Assembly (NCBI GenBank): GCA_023392395.1
Contig: JAEVZE010000333.1
Span: forward strand, 1 to 6,284
DNA: 6,284 bases
Reading direction: 5' to 3'
DNA from: Bacillota bacterium
GTDB lineage: Bacteria; Bacillota; Clostridia; Christensenellales; Aristaeellaceae
Shown: piece by piece, positions 6,029-6,284 of the stretch
Numbering within the stretch: the stretch's first letter is position 1
Layout of the letters: the number at the start of each line of letters is the position of its first letter
Position numbers and translations under genes: made by a program
Notes under the pieces: model-generated
Told to the model about the DNA's origin: nothing
Databases searched by the model: none
Seen by the model: only the letters and a program-made list of their open reading frames with translations

Positions 6029-6284
6029 TCAGCTCATCCTTTCGGCCGCGCGTTATGCTGATCTCCCCGGACTCTTCAAGCGAACGCACCAGCGAGACCA
6101 GTTTCTGCTGCGCCTCTTCGACCTGGGAGAGCTTCACGCCGTGCAGATACTTGGACTCTTCCTCCATGGTCTGTTTGAGGCGGGTGGACATGTTGGCGTA
6201 GAACACTTCTGCCACGTCCTTGCTGCAGCCCTTGAGCGCGATGAGCAGGTCGTTGCCGTTGGCGTCCTGCAGGAAGCGCTGCAC
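6021..6284 (-). CDS. fliG: FliG flagellar motor switch protein, C-terminal part (5' end outside window)
   Basis: FliG sits in the cytoplasmic rotor (C-ring); its C-terminal domain faces the MotA stator and carries the charged residues that transmit torque. Only the last 87 residues are here. The frame is open to the window edge; the GTG at the edge is an internal valine codon, not a start. The visible part matches the end of the family: IALKG (15-19), NMS (31-33), VEEAQQKLV (55-63) and a final SGEISI (72-77) followed by a short charged tail. Aligned by eye with E. coli FliG, the torque residues Lys264, Arg281, Asp288, Asp289 and Arg297 correspond to Lys18, Arg35, Glu42, Glu43 and Lys51, so all charges are kept. 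The usual GPVR before the last helices reads HGVK. The gene ends in TAG and overlaps fliH by 8 bp, which suggests translational coupling. The identification is secure; only the partial state limits it. Confidence 0.95.
   Translation of the reverse strand: MQRFLQDANGNDLLIALKGCSKDVAEVFYANMSTRLKQTMEEESKYLHGVKLSQVEEAQQKLVSLVRSLEESGEISITRGRKDELID
6037..6042 (-). promoter_or_regulatory. Ribosome binding site of fliH
   Basis: AAAGGA lies 8 nt upstream of the TTG at 6028, inside the 3' end of fliG. It supports the TTG as the fliH start and implies that fliH is translated by ribosomes finishing fliG or re-initiating there. Confidence 0.6.

Noticed and set aside
4149..6061. Several plus-strand open frames opposite fliI and fliH (68-269 aa)
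   Set aside because: They lie opposite clearly conserved FliI and FliH; the His/Val/Leu-rich sequences look like antisense shadows with no recognisable domain.

Overview
The window is one stretch of a flagellar (fla/che-type) operon. Every gene is on the minus strand, so transcription runs from high to low coordinates: fliG (3' end only) - fliH - fliI - fliJ - fliK - flgD - flgE (5' part only). Both edges cut a gene. The spacing is very tight: fliG/fliH overlap by 8 bp, and the later gaps are 14, 15, 20, 30 and 16 bp. I see no promoter, terminator, RNA gene, mobile element or CRISPR array, and no non-coding stretch longer than about 30 bp.

The organism is most likely a motile, GC-rich member of the Bacillota (Clostridia-like). 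This rests on gene order (fliK followed directly by flgD and flgE, as in the Bacillus/Clostridium operon), a short FlgD of about 142 aa, a FlgE that looks short, and strong AGGAGG-type Shine-Dalgarno sites serving TTG and GTG starts. The genus cannot be named from this window.

Layout by function: 6284-6021 encodes the C-terminal torque domain of the rotor protein FliG. 6028-3471 encodes the soluble export apparatus: FliH (ATPase regulator), FliI (ATPase) and FliJ (central stalk). 3450-1123 encodes a long (about 775 aa), Ala/Pro-rich hook-length control protein FliK carrying a 23-residue tandem repeat. 1092-664 encodes the hook cap FlgD, and 647-1 the N-terminal part of the hook protein FlgE. 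In order: the rotor is built, FliH/I/J power export through the type III apparatus, FlgD caps the growing hook, FlgE polymerises under it, and FliK measures the hook and triggers the switch to filament export.

The window is mostly a conventional operon and I see no new system. The features most worth a second look are the 69-bp in-frame repeats in fliK, the near-complete match to the 16S rRNA 3' tail at the fliK start (which leaves the start codon uncertain), the diverged FlgD motif, the absence of ylxF between fliJ and fliK, and the run of TTG starts.
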